Shown one piece after another: positions 1 to 6,173 of a DNA stretch of 9,844 nt. The stretch lies in assembly GCA_020430865.1 (NCBI GenBank), contig JAGQIY010001232.1:1-9844 (forward strand). Direction: 5' to 3'. Source of the stretch: Myxococcales bacterium. GTDB taxonomy: Bacteria > Myxococcota > Polyangia > Polyangiales > Polyangiaceae. The number at the start of each line of letters is the position of its first letter. Position 1 is the stretch's first letter. The position numbers and the translations under genes were made by a program. The notes under the pieces are model-generated. The model was not told where the DNA came from. It saw nothing but the letters and a program-made list of their open reading frames with translations, and searched no databases.

Positions 1-252
1 CAGGGCTTCTTCTGGTGGGAGATCGACATCAGCTACTACACGCTAGTCGTGCTGTCGTGGTTCGGACTGGTGCGAGATCTGCGCAAGCCGCCTCAGAAGG
101 TCTTGACCAGCAACCTGGTCAAGGGGTCCGCGGATGGCGCATCCAGCGCGCGGAACAAGAACGGCACGGAAGCTGCTTTGGGTACACCAGAAGGAGGTCG
201 TATCCATGAGCGTCCCGCTACGAATCACGTTTCGCAACCTGCCACACTCTGA
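1..252 (+). CDS. Fatty-acid (acyl-CoA/acyl-lipid delta-9 type) desaturase, C-terminal fragment
   Basis: Only the last 83 residues are in the window; the 5' part lies upstream. The fragment begins with the aromatic stretch QGFFWWEIDISYY, then a hydrophobic segment (TLVVLSWFGLV) and RDLRKPP. This order closes membrane-bound di-iron acyl-CoA desaturases of the stearoyl-CoA/OLE1 type, after the last histidine box. Such enzymes use oxygen and an electron donor to introduce a double bond into membrane acyl chains. The catalytic His boxes are outside the window, so activity cannot be judged. After RDLRKPP come about 50 polar, low-complexity residues with no recognisable domain. The frame stays open through the ribosome binding site and first 47 bases of the next gene. 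Family assignment is fairly sure; substrate form (CoA or lipid-linked) is unknown. Confidence 0.72.
   Translation, partial: QGFFWWEIDISYYTLVVLSWFGLVRDLRKPPQKVLTSNLVKGSADGASSARNKNGTEAALGTPEGGRIHERPATNHVSQPATL
191..198 (+). promoter_or_regulatory. Strong Shine-Dalgarno of the hibernation factor gene
   Basis: AAGGAGGT lies 7 bases before the ATG at 206. It is close to a full anti-16S match and decides the start: an in-frame ATG at 134 would add 24 basic residues with no family match and has no comparable site. It lies inside the reading frame of the upstream desaturase. Confidence 0.85.
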
Positions 253-553
253 CGCCATCGAGGCTCGCATCCGCGAGAAGGCCCAGAAGCTCGATCGGTT
301 CCAGGAGTTCGTGACGGACGTGCACGTGGTCGTCGATTCGCCGCACAATCATCACCACAAGGGTCGCATCTACACCGTTTCGCTCGAGCTCCACGTCGGC
401 GGGCACGAGTTCAACGTCAACCGTGACAGCGGCAAGAACCACGGCCACGAGGACGTCTACGTCGCCATGCGAGACTCCTTCGAAGCCGCCGTTCGCCAGC
501 TGGATGCCCACGCGAACAAGGTGCGCGAGCAGCAACGTGCGAGGTCGGTGTGA
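206..553 (+). CDS. HPF/RaiA-family ribosome hibernation factor (short form)
   Basis: A 115-residue cytoplasmic protein of the ribosome-associated translation inhibitor (HPF/RaiA/YfiA) family. Such proteins bind the 30S decoding channel of idle ribosomes and stabilise them in stationary phase or stress. Visible family features are the amphipathic first helix (residues 15-32, AIEARIREKAQKLDRF), a central strand (VTDVHVVVD, 36-44), a His-rich stretch HNHHHKG (47-53), a strand pair (YTVSLELHV, 56-64; HEFNVNRD, 67-74) and a second helix from HEDVYVAMRDSF (81-92) to a basic C-terminus. This matches the short subgroup annotated as HPF/RaiA family ribosome-associated protein. It lacks the C-terminal dimerisation domain of long HPF. 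It starts 47 bases inside the desaturase gene and its TGA shares a base with the next ATG, so it probably sits in an operon. Confidence 0.85.
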   Translation: MSVPLRITFRNLPHSDAIEARIREKAQKLDRFQEFVTDVHVVVDSPHNHHHKGRIYTVSLELHVGGHEFNVNRDSGKNHGHEDVYVAMRDSFEAAVRQLDAHANKVREQQRARSV

Positions 554-1002
554 TGGAGCCGTTTCCTCACGTCTATCACGCCGGGGCGAAGGGAGGAGTC
601 GATGGGCTCGTCCGCCTCACGTCGCCCGGCGTTCCCGATCTCGACAGCGCGGGTCCGAAGGCCTTTGGCGGTCCCGGTGACCAGTGGTCGCCGGAGACGA
701 TGCTGGTCGCCGCATCTGCGGATTGCTTCATCCTGACCTTTCGCGCCGTGGCCGCGGCGAACAAGTTCGACTGGCAAGACCTGGAGGTCGAAGCCAGCGG
801 CACCCTGGAGAAGGTCGAGCGGGAGATCCGCTTCTCGCACATCGATCTCAAGGTACGCCTCGTCGTGCCCAACGAGGCGCTCGTGGAGCGGGCTCTGCGC
901 TTGCTGGAGAAGTCCGAGAAGCACTGCCTGATCAGCAGCTCGCTGCGCTGTGAGACCAAGCTCGACGCCGAAGTGCGAGTGGCCGGCAGCGCCGCGGCCT
1001 GA
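553..1002 (+). CDS. OsmC/Ohr-family peroxiredoxin-like protein
   Basis: A 149-residue OsmC-fold protein. OsmC and Ohr reduce organic hydroperoxides or peroxides with two cysteines in a homodimer. Both expected cysteines are present: Cys58 in the helix ASADCFIL and Cys125 in EKHCLISSS. The N-terminus has the usual strand with GPGDQWSPETML (40-51) before the first cysteine helix. Cys133 (SLRCET) is an extra cysteine. The length is normal for the family. I chose ATG at 553, which overlaps the upstream TGA by one base (TGATG). A GTG directly before it (550) is the alternative, and no strong Shine-Dalgarno is seen, so translational coupling to the hibernation factor is likely. An intrinsic terminator follows 21 bases after the stop. 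The subgroup is uncertain: it could be OsmC, Ohr or a general YhfA-type relative. Confidence 0.82.
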   Translation: MEPFPHVYHAGAKGGVDGLVRLTSPGVPDLDSAGPKAFGGPGDQWSPETMLVAASADCFILTFRAVAAANKFDWQDLEVEASGTLEKVEREIRFSHIDLKVRLVVPNEALVERALRLLEKSEKHCLISSSLRCETKLDAEVRVAGSAAA

Positions 1003-1023
1003 GCCCGCTTTCTCAATCCGGAA

Positions 1024-1066
1024 ACAGCCCTCCACCCTGCAGGGGTCGAGGGCTGTGCTGTTTTTT
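1024..1066 (+). terminator. Intrinsic terminator after the osmC-like gene
   Basis: A 9-bp perfect stem, ACAGCCCTC (1024-1032) with GAGGGCTGT (1048-1056), encloses an inner ACCC/GGGT stem (1034-1037 with 1043-1046). Four bases later comes a run of six T (1061-1066). AAACAG upstream can also pair with CTGTTT, lengthening the structure. It lies just behind the osmC-like stop and closes the first transcription unit. Confidence 0.85.
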
Positions 1067-1280
1067 GTCGCTGTCGAGGGTTTGGAGTTGCCAGGTTCTT
1101 GCCGAGCGAATCCTTCGCCGGCTTTCCCCTGGCCAGCAGGTTCTGCGCGAAGGCGTTGCGTCGGCCATCTGGCCTGCTGCGCACGTTTGGCTCAGCTGTC
1201 AACCACAGCACGAACGTGCGGGTAGGTTCTCCAAAAGTAGAATCCGCAGCTTTTGCTGTTGGCGGGCAGGCCAGAGCTGC

Positions 1281-1298
1281 TCCGACGCCTCCGTCGGA
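1281..1298. repeat. Perfect 7-bp inverted repeat with 4-base loop
   Basis: TCCGACG (1281-1287) and CGTCGGA (1292-1298) are exact reverse complements around CCTC. No T-run follows on either strand, so it is not an intrinsic terminator. As DNA it could be an operator; as RNA, a stable leader hairpin of the oxidase transcript. Confidence 0.5.
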
Positions 1299-1310
1299 TC
1301 GGCGAAAAGC

Positions 1311-1337
1311 GTCAAAATTCTGACTTTCCTCGAGGAA
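1311..1337. promoter_or_regulatory. Two adjacent palindromes, possible operator
   Basis: A 14-bp near-palindrome centred on AATT, GTCAAAATTCTGAC (1311-1324, 12 of 14 positions symmetric), is followed one base later by the perfect 12-bp palindrome TTCCTCGAGGAA (1326-1337). A weaker GAGGC/GCCTC dyad (1341-1356) follows. They lie about 230 bases before the ccoNO start. The symmetry suggests dimeric regulator sites; no known consensus is matched, so the regulator is unknown. Confidence 0.35.
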
Positions 1338-1565
1338 TCGGAGGCATTCCCGCCTCGCCGCGAAGGTCGTTCGCAAAGCCTGCATCTGGCGGTAGGTTTT
1401 GCGCGAGTTTCGGTCGGGGATCGGGGGGAGAGGGAGCTCTGGATCACCGCGTCTGCGAAAGGCGTCACGCCCAACTCCGAAAATACCGCGGCTTCCGTGC
1501 GGAGAACGCGGTCAAGTGCCGCAGGCCTACGGGCTTGGCGCGCATCTTGAAGAACGCCGCGCGTG

Positions 1566-3839
1566 ATGACCACTCGTGTCGAACGTTTTACGTACGATGA
1601 CGCAATCGTCCGCAAGTTTGCCTTTGCCACCATCATCTGGGGGCTGGTCGCGACGCTGGCTGGGCTGACGCTCGCCCTCCAGCTCGTGATGCCCGAGTTG
1701 AATGCGGGGTTGCCCTGGCTGACTTTCGGTCGCTTGCGTCCTCTCCACACCAACGCGGCGATCTTCGCCTTCGCTGGCAACGCCATCTTTGCGGCGGTCT
1801 ACTACTCGTCGCAGAGGCTCCTCAAAGCGCGGATGTTCAACGACAAGCTGAGCCAGTTCCACTTCTGGGGCTGGCAAGCGATCATCGTCTCCGCCGCGCT
1901 TACGCTTCCCCTCGGGATCACCCAGAGCCGTGAATACGCGGAACTCGAGTGGCCAATCGACATCGCCATCGCCGTGGTGTGGGTCGCCTTCGCGATCAAC
2001 TTCTTCGGCACGATAGCGAAGCGTCGCGAGCGCCACCTGTACGTTGCGATCTGGTTTTACATCGCGACCATCATCACGGTCGCGATCCTGCACATCTTCA
2101 ACAACCTGGTGATCCCCGCCGGGCTGTTCAAGAGCTACTCGATCTACGCGGGCGTGCAGGATGCGTTCATGCAGTGGTGGTACGGGCACAACGCGGTGGC
2201 GTTCTTCCTGACGACGCCCTTCCTCGGCTTGATGTACTACTTCCTGCCGAAGGCCGCCGAGCGACCCGTCTACAGCTACAAGCTGTCGATCCTCCACTTC
2301 TGGTCGCTGGTGTTCATCTACATCTGGGCGGGCCCGCACCACCTGCACTACACCGCCCTCCCCGAGTGGGCGAGCACCCTCGGCATGGTGTTCAGCGTCA
2401 TGCTGTGGATGCCCAGCTGGGGCGGCATGATCAACGGCCTGCTGACGTTGCGTGGTGCCTGGAACCGCGTGGCGAGCGACCCGGTGCTGAAGTTCTTCGT
2501 CGTCGGCATCACGTTCTACGGCATGTCCACCTTCGAGGGACCGATGCTCAGCATCAAGAGCGTCAACTCTCTCAGCCACTACACCGATTGGACCATCGCC
2601 CACGTTCACAGCGGTGCCCTGGGCTGGAACGGGTTCATGACCTTCGGCATGCTGTACTGGCTCGCCCCGAAGCTATTCCAGACCAAGCTGTGGTCGAAGA
2701 AGCTCGCGGAGTACCACTTCTGGATCGGTACCCTGGGGATCCTGTTCTACATCATCGCCATCTACGCGGCTGGCGTGACCCAGGGCCTGATGTGGCGCGC
2801 CTTCGACGAGACGGGTCGCCTCGCCTACCCCGACTTCATCGAGACCGTCATTCGCCTGATGCCCATGTACTGGGTGCGTGCGGTGGGTGGCCTGATGTTC
2901 GTGGCTGGCGTCGTGATGTGTCTGGTCAACCTCTTCATGACCTGGAAGAACCGCCCCGAGAAGTACGAAGAGCCCGTCCAGGAAGCGCCCGCGCTGAGCA
3001 AGGAGTACGAAGGGGCCACTCCCAAGCTGGTGATTCCGCCACACGCGCCGGTGCTCGAGTTCGTGCACAAGCTCAACTACTTCACTCGCGCTGCCTGGCA
3101 CCGGGTGTGGGAGCGCAAGCCGGCGAAGTTCACCATCATGGTGACGGTCTCGGTGGCCATCGCCTCGCTCTTCGAGATCATCCCCACCTTCCTGATCAAG
3201 TCGAACATCCCGACCATCGCCTCGGTCAAGCCCTACACGCCCCTCGAGCTGTACGGCCGCGACGTCTACATCGGCGAGGGTTGTTACAACTGCCACTCGC
3301 AGATGGTTCGTCCGATGCGCGCGGAAACGGAGCGCTACGGGGAGTACTCGAAGCCGGGTGAGTTCGTCTACGACCACCCGTTCCAGTGGGGCTCTCGACG
3401 TATCGGCCCCGACCTGCACCGGGTGGGCGGCAAGTACCCTCACCTCTGGCACGTGCGCCACATGGAGGATCCGCGCAGCACGACTCCCCAGTCGATCATG
3501 CCGCCCTACAAGTGGATGCTGGAGAAGAACATCGACTTCAGCGTGATCCAGAAGCGGGTGGACGTGATGGCGATGCTCGGGGTGCCCTACGGCGACTCGG
3601 TCAACGTGGCCGAGAGTCAGGCACGCGCGCAGGCGAAGGAGATCGCCCTCGAGGTCGAGAAGCAAGGTGGCCCGAAGGGGCTCGAGGAGAAGGAAGTGAT
3701 CGCCCTGATCGCCTACCTCCAGCGTCTCGGTACCGACATCAAGGCAGCTCCGCCGCCTCCTGCCGACGACAAGGCTCCCAACACTGCTGCGGCAGGGGCG
3801 CCGGACAACACGCTGACCTCCACTCAAGGAGCCAAGTGA
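1566..3839 (+). CDS. ccoNO: Fused cbb3-type cytochrome c oxidase subunits I and II (CcoN-CcoO)
   Basis: A 757-residue catalytic subunit of a high-affinity, proton-pumping cbb3 oxidase in the inner membrane. Residues 1-465 are CcoN with about 12 membrane segments. All expected ligands are visible: His61 and His348 for haem b; His346 for haem b3; His208, His258 and His259 for CuB; Tyr252 as the cross-linked tyrosine; and the conserved Glu324 (STFEGP). After a linker (466-517) comes CcoO: one membrane anchor (522-545) and a periplasmic monohaem cytochrome c with CYNCH (573-577) and axial Met645 in IMPPYK. The last 35 residues are an Ala/Pro-rich tail. In most bacteria these are two genes; here no stop or start separates them. 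ATG 1566 is preferred; GTG 1563 is directly upstream. The Shine-Dalgarno is weak (GAAG near 1550). ccoQ follows after one base. Confidence 0.96.
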   Translation: MTTRVERFTYDDAIVRKFAFATIIWGLVATLAGLTLALQLVMPELNAGLPWLTFGRLRPLHTNAAIFAFAGNAIFAAVYYSSQRLLKARMFNDKLSQFHFWGWQAIIVSAALTLPLGITQSREYAELEWPIDIAIAVVWVAFAINFFGTIAKRRERHLYVAIWFYIATIITVAILHIFNNLVIPAGLFKSYSIYAGVQDAFMQWWYGHNAVAFFLTTPFLGLMYYFLPKAAERPVYSYKLSILHFWSLVFIYIWAGPHHLHYTALPEWASTLGMVFSVMLWMPSWGGMINGLLTLRGAWNRVASDPVLKFFVVGITFYGMSTFEGPMLSIKSVNSLSHYTDWTIAHVHSGALGWNGFMTFGMLYWLAPKLFQTKLWSKKLAEYHFWIGTLGILFYIIAIYAAGVTQGLMWRAFDETGRLAYPDFIETVIRLMPMYWVRAVGGLMFVAGVVMCLVNLFMTWKNRPEKYEEPVQEAPALSKEYEGATPKLVIPPHAPVLEFVHKLNYFTRAAWHRVWERKPAKFTIMVTVSVAIASLFEIIPTFLIKSNIPTIASVKPYTPLELYGRDVYIGEGCYNCHSQMVRPMRAETERYGEYSKPGEFVYDHPFQWGSRRIGPDLHRVGGKYPHLWHVRHMEDPRSTTPQSIMPPYKWMLEKNIDFSVIQKRVDVMAMLGVPYGDSVNVAESQARAQAKEIALEVEKQGGPKGLEEKEVIALIAYLQRLGTDIKAAPPPPADDKAPNTAAAGAPDNTLTSTQGAK

Positions 3840-3840
3840 C

Positions 3841-4059
3841 ATGCGACTCAGTGAGATCATGAGCAACATGGGGCTCACCAGCTACGCCGAAGTGGGCCTG
3901 TTGATCTTCCTCGGCGTGTTCATCGCGGTCGTGTTTCGGGTCTACAGCAAGAAGTACCAGCCCGAGTACGAAGCCGCGCGGTTCATGCCCCTGGACGACG
4001 AGATCGTTCGCACTCCCCGCAGCGTTGCGGGCGGTGCGAACGCAGGAGAAGACCGATGA
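3841..4059 (+). CDS. ccoQ: Small cbb3 oxidase subunit, CcoQ/FixQ-like
   Basis: A 72-residue protein with one membrane helix (about residues 17-35, EVGLLIFLGVFIAVVFRVY), then a basic stretch (SKK) and an acidic tail starting EYEAARFMPLDDE. Size, single helix and place between the CcoO part and CcoP identify it as CcoQ, which stabilises the CcoN-O-P complex and is often poorly conserved. AAGGAG (3826-3831) lies 9 bases before the ATG. It starts one base after the ccoNO stop and overlaps ccoP by four bases (ATGA). The call rests on position and topology as much as on sequence. Confidence 0.85.
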   Translation: MRLSEIMSNMGLTSYAEVGLLIFLGVFIAVVFRVYSKKYQPEYEAARFMPLDDEIVRTPRSVAGGANAGEDR

Positions 4060-4787
4060 GCAGGGATTCCGATCACTCAGTTCCCGGCGGAGTCACCGAC
4101 GAGCTGTTGGATCACGAGTACGATGGGATTCGTGAGTACGACAATCCACTCCCGAAGTGGTGGGTGTGGATCTTCTGGGGCTCGTTCTGGTTCGCGCTGT
4201 TCTACTTCTTTCACTACCACATCGGCGCCAAGGGTACCTCGGTGGCTCAGGCCTACGTCGAGGAGCTGAAGGAGGCTCGCGAAGCGGAAGCGAAGCTGGC
4301 CATGGGCGACGCCGTGTCCGAGGAGGGCCTGGCGAAGCTGATGAACAACCAGGCCATGATGAACGACACCAAGGCGATCTTCAAAGCCCGCTGTGAGCAG
4401 TGCCACGCGGATAAGGGGCAGGGCCTGATCGGTCCGAACCTGACCGATGACCACTGGATCCATGGCAAGGGCACGCTGATGGACATCTACAAGACCGTCG
4501 ACGAAGGCGTGCAAGCCAAGGGCATGCCCGCTTGGGGCCGGCAGCTGACCCCCATCGAGCTACGCAAGGTGGTCGCCTACGTCGGCAGCATTCGCGGCAC
4601 CAACGTCGCGGGCAAGGCGCCCGAGGGCGAGAAGGTCGACATGGCGGCGGTGCTCAAGGGAGATTCTGCGGGCGCAGGCGCACCTTCTGCGGGGGCAGCG
4701 GCTCCAACGGATGCACCTTCCGCGGCGCCTTCGGGCGATGCGCCTGCACCTTCCGCGGAACCTGCTGCTGCGCCCTCTGCGCAGTAG
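4056..4787 (+). CDS. ccoP: cbb3 oxidase subunit III, one-haem CcoP with Ala/Pro/Ser tail
   Basis: A 243-residue membrane-anchored cytochrome c that passes electrons to the CcoN-O core. The N-terminus has the CcoP (FixP_N) signature HEYDGIREYDNPLPKWW (20-36) running into the one membrane helix (about 35-56). A charged helix (67-111) leads to a single cytochrome c domain with CEQCH (113-117), GPNLTDDHW, and axial Met157 in GMPAWG. Standard CcoP has two CXXCH domains in about 290-320 residues. Here only one is present and it resembles the first. From about residue 195 on there is no second domain but a linker and an APSA-repeat tail (209-243). AGGAG (4044-4048) lies 7 bases before the ATG; ATGA overlap with ccoQ; ccoG follows after 21 bases. 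Confidence 0.93.
   Translation: MSRDSDHSVPGGVTDELLDHEYDGIREYDNPLPKWWVWIFWGSFWFALFYFFHYHIGAKGTSVAQAYVEELKEAREAEAKLAMGDAVSEEGLAKLMNNQAMMNDTKAIFKARCEQCHADKGQGLIGPNLTDDHWIHGKGTLMDIYKTVDEGVQAKGMPAWGRQLTPIELRKVVAYVGSIRGTNVAGKAPEGEKVDMAAVLKGDSAGAGAPSAGAAAPTDAPSAAPSGDAPAPSAEPAAAPSAQ
4680..4787 (+). repeat. 33-base tandem repeat encoding the APSA tail of CcoP
   Basis: The 12-mer GCACCTTCYGCG recurs exactly 33 bases apart at 4680-4691, 4713-4724 and 4746-4757. A looser fourth copy, GCGCCCTCTGCG, lies at 4770-4781. The unit encodes 11 residues, each starting Ala-Pro-Ser-Ala (residues 209, 220, 231). The identical core against diverged remainder suggests slippage or unequal exchange within the gene end, so copy number may vary between strains. 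Confidence 0.75.
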
Positions 4788-4808
4788 GGTTTGTAAGGAG
4801 TTCGAGCG

Positions 4809-6173
4809 ATGGCCGGAAACGCACCAGGGAGAGTCCTCCCCACACTGAACGAAGACGGGACGCGGCGCTGGATTCGCCCACGCCGCTCCCCCGGTCGCTA
4901 CTGGACCCGTCGTGCCGTGATCGGCTGGGCCCTGATCGCGCTCTTCGTCGCTGTGCCTTTCATCAAGGTCGGCGGGTATCCGGTCATCTTGCTCGACGTG
5001 CCCGCTCGCCAGTTCCACCTCTTCGGTCGCACCTTCCTCGCGACCGACGGCGTGCTGCTGATGCTCCTCATGCTCTCGATCTTCGTGGGAGTGTTCTGGC
5101 TGACGGCAATGCTCGGTCGCGTGTGGTGCGGCTATGCCTGCCCGCAGACCGTGTACATGGAGCTCTTGTTCCGCCCCATCGAGCAGTGGATCGAAGGCGG
5201 TCGCGCTGGCCAGCTCAAGCTCGACAAGAACGGGGGAGGATCCCGTCGGATGCTCAAGTTCGCCATCTTCGGGCTGCTGAGCGTATTCGTCGCCAACGTG
5301 TTCCTGGCGTACTTCGTTGGCGTCGAGCGCCTCGGACTCTGGGTGGCCCAGGGGCCGATAGCGCATCCCACTGGCTTCCTTGTGATGGCGGTCACTGCCG
5401 GGTTGGTGTTCTTCGACTTCGGCTACTTCCGCGAGCAGATGTGCACGGTGGCGTGTCCCTACGCTCGCTTCCAGTCGGTGTTGCTGGACAAGGACTCGTT
5501 GGTCGTCGGCTACGACGAGAAGCGGGGTGAGCCCCGGGGCAAGAAGGGCAAGACGACGGGCGACTGCGTGGACTGTGGTGCGTGCGTCGTGACCTGCCCG
5601 ACGGGCATCGACATCCGCAACGGCCTTCAGCTCGAGTGCATCGCCTGCGCTCAGTGCGTCGACGCTTGCGACACCGTGATGGACAAGCTGGAGCGTCCTC
5701 GGGGATTGATCCGCTACGCGTCCCAGCGGACCCTGGGTGGCGAAGCCAAGAAGCTGTTGAGGCCACGCGCCTTCGCCTATCCGCTGGTGATGACGCTGCT
5801 GGTAGGCCTGCTGGTTTTTGCAGGCGGTCGCACGACGAAAGCTGACGTTACGGTGCTGCGTGGGCTGTCGGCCCCATTCGTTGTCGATCAGTCGGGCGTG
5901 CGCAATCAGATCCGCATCAAGGTGCAGAACCGCGGAAACGACGACCGCACCTACAACATCGAACTACTGGATGCCAACGGCGCGAAGCTGATCGCGCCGG
6001 AGAATCCTCTGCAAGTGAAGAGCGGCGAGCGCCGAGAGACGACCGTCTTCGTCCTCGCCCCCAAGGAAATGTTCACAGACGGCAAGCGCGCCGTCGAGTT
6101 CCGGGTCAGCGATGGCCAAGGCTTCGACCGCACGCTCCCCTACAAGCTGCTGGGTCCGGGAGGCGAGAAATGA
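4809..6173 (+). CDS. ccoG: cbb3 oxidase assembly protein CcoG (polyferredoxin, cupric reductase)
   Basis: A 454-residue membrane iron-sulfur protein. CcoG (FixG/RdxA) is needed for cbb3 maturation and is known to reduce Cu(II) to Cu(I), the form loaded into CuB. Membrane segments lie near residues 35-56, 80-103, 150-172, 185-205 and 321-340. Cys107/Cys111 (WCGYACPQ) and Cys212/Cys216 (CTVACPYARF) are the conserved pairs in the membrane part. Two [4Fe-4S] motifs follow: Cys253, 256, 259, 263 and Cys277, 280, 283, 287. Residues from about 342 form the periplasmic immunoglobulin-like FixG C-terminal domain. Length and motif order are normal. TAAGGAG (4794-4800) lies 8 bases before the ATG. It is 21 bases behind ccoP and overlaps ccoH by four bases. 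Confidence 0.96.
   Translation: MAGNAPGRVLPTLNEDGTRRWIRPRRSPGRYWTRRAVIGWALIALFVAVPFIKVGGYPVILLDVPARQFHLFGRTFLATDGVLLMLLMLSIFVGVFWLTAMLGRVWCGYACPQTVYMELLFRPIEQWIEGGRAGQLKLDKNGGGSRRMLKFAIFGLLSVFVANVFLAYFVGVERLGLWVAQGPIAHPTGFLVMAVTAGLVFFDFGYFREQMCTVACPYARFQSVLLDKDSLVVGYDEKRGEPRGKKGKTTGDCVDCGACVVTCPTGIDIRNGLQLECIACAQCVDACDTVMDKLERPRGLIRYASQRTLGGEAKKLLRPRAFAYPLVMTLLVGLLVFAGGRTTKADVTVLRGLSAPFVVDQSGVRNQIRIKVQNRGNDDRTYNIELLDANGAKLIAPENPLQVKSGERRETTVFVLAPKEMFTDGKRAVEFRVSDGQGFDRTLPYKLLGPGGEK

Larger units (their letters stand above)
1138..1406 (+). repeat. Degenerate short direct repeats in the spacer
   Basis: AGGTTCTGCGCGA (1138-1150) recurs as AGGTTTTGCGCGA (1394-1406), 12 of 13 bases alike. CATCTGGC occurs at 1166-1173 and 1383-1390. 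GCGAAAAGCGTCA (1302-1314) recurs as GCGAAAGGCGTCA (1455-1467, just beyond this entry), 12 of 13 alike. The order of elements differs between copies, so this is not a simple duplication. It may be binding-site repetition or chance in GC-rich DNA. Confidence 0.35.
1067..1565. other. Non-coding spacer, presumed control region of the cbb3 operon
   Basis: About 500 bases between the terminator and the oxidase operon hold no credible gene. Open frames cross it on both strands, but they begin in the terminator T-run or run antisense through known genes. They lack ribosome binding sites and resemble no family I know. The spacer does hold several dyads (1163-1174, 1208-1219, 1232-1255, 1281-1298, 1311-1324, 1326-1337, 1341-1356) and short degenerate direct repeats. 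I see no clear FNR/Anr box (TTGAT-N4-ATCAA) and no good -35/-10 pair. The promoter of the operon should lie here, but I cannot place it. A decayed gene or an unknown RNA is possible. Confidence 0.6.

Noticed and set aside
134..205. Upstream in-frame ATG for the HPF-like gene
   Set aside because: It would add 24 basic residues not seen in the family; the ATG at 206 has a near-perfect Shine-Dalgarno at proper spacing.
1238..1243. TAGAAT as a possible -10 box
   Set aside because: No TTGACA-like -35 is found 16-18 bases upstream (CGTGCG there), and the word lies inside a CAAAAG/CTTTTG dyad. It is too weak to call a promoter.
576..1385. 269-codon minus-strand frame over the osmC-like gene and spacer
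   Set aside because: It runs antisense through a well-supported gene and the terminator, and its composition (Arg/Ser/Pro-rich) is that of a shadow frame.
1065..1550. 161-codon open frame on the + strand in the spacer
   Set aside because: Its TTG start lies in the T-run of the terminator with no Shine-Dalgarno. The product is rich in Arg, Ser and Trp without any recognisable motif, as expected for a chance frame in GC-rich DNA.
1536..1550. Sigma-54-like sequence TGGCGCG-N4-TTGAA before ccoNO
   Set aside because: The -12 element lacks the GC (it reads GA), and a start about 12 bases further on would fall at the ccoNO start codon, leaving no leader.
1199..1786. 195-codon minus-strand frame covering the spacer and the start of ccoNO
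   Set aside because: Half of it is antisense to the conserved CcoN N-terminus; there is no family resemblance and no ribosome binding site that I can see.
1949..3361. 470-codon + strand frame inside ccoNO, and other long frames inside the cco genes
   Set aside because: They are alternative frames of strongly conserved genes, with Arg/His/Pro-rich translations typical of GC-rich shadows.
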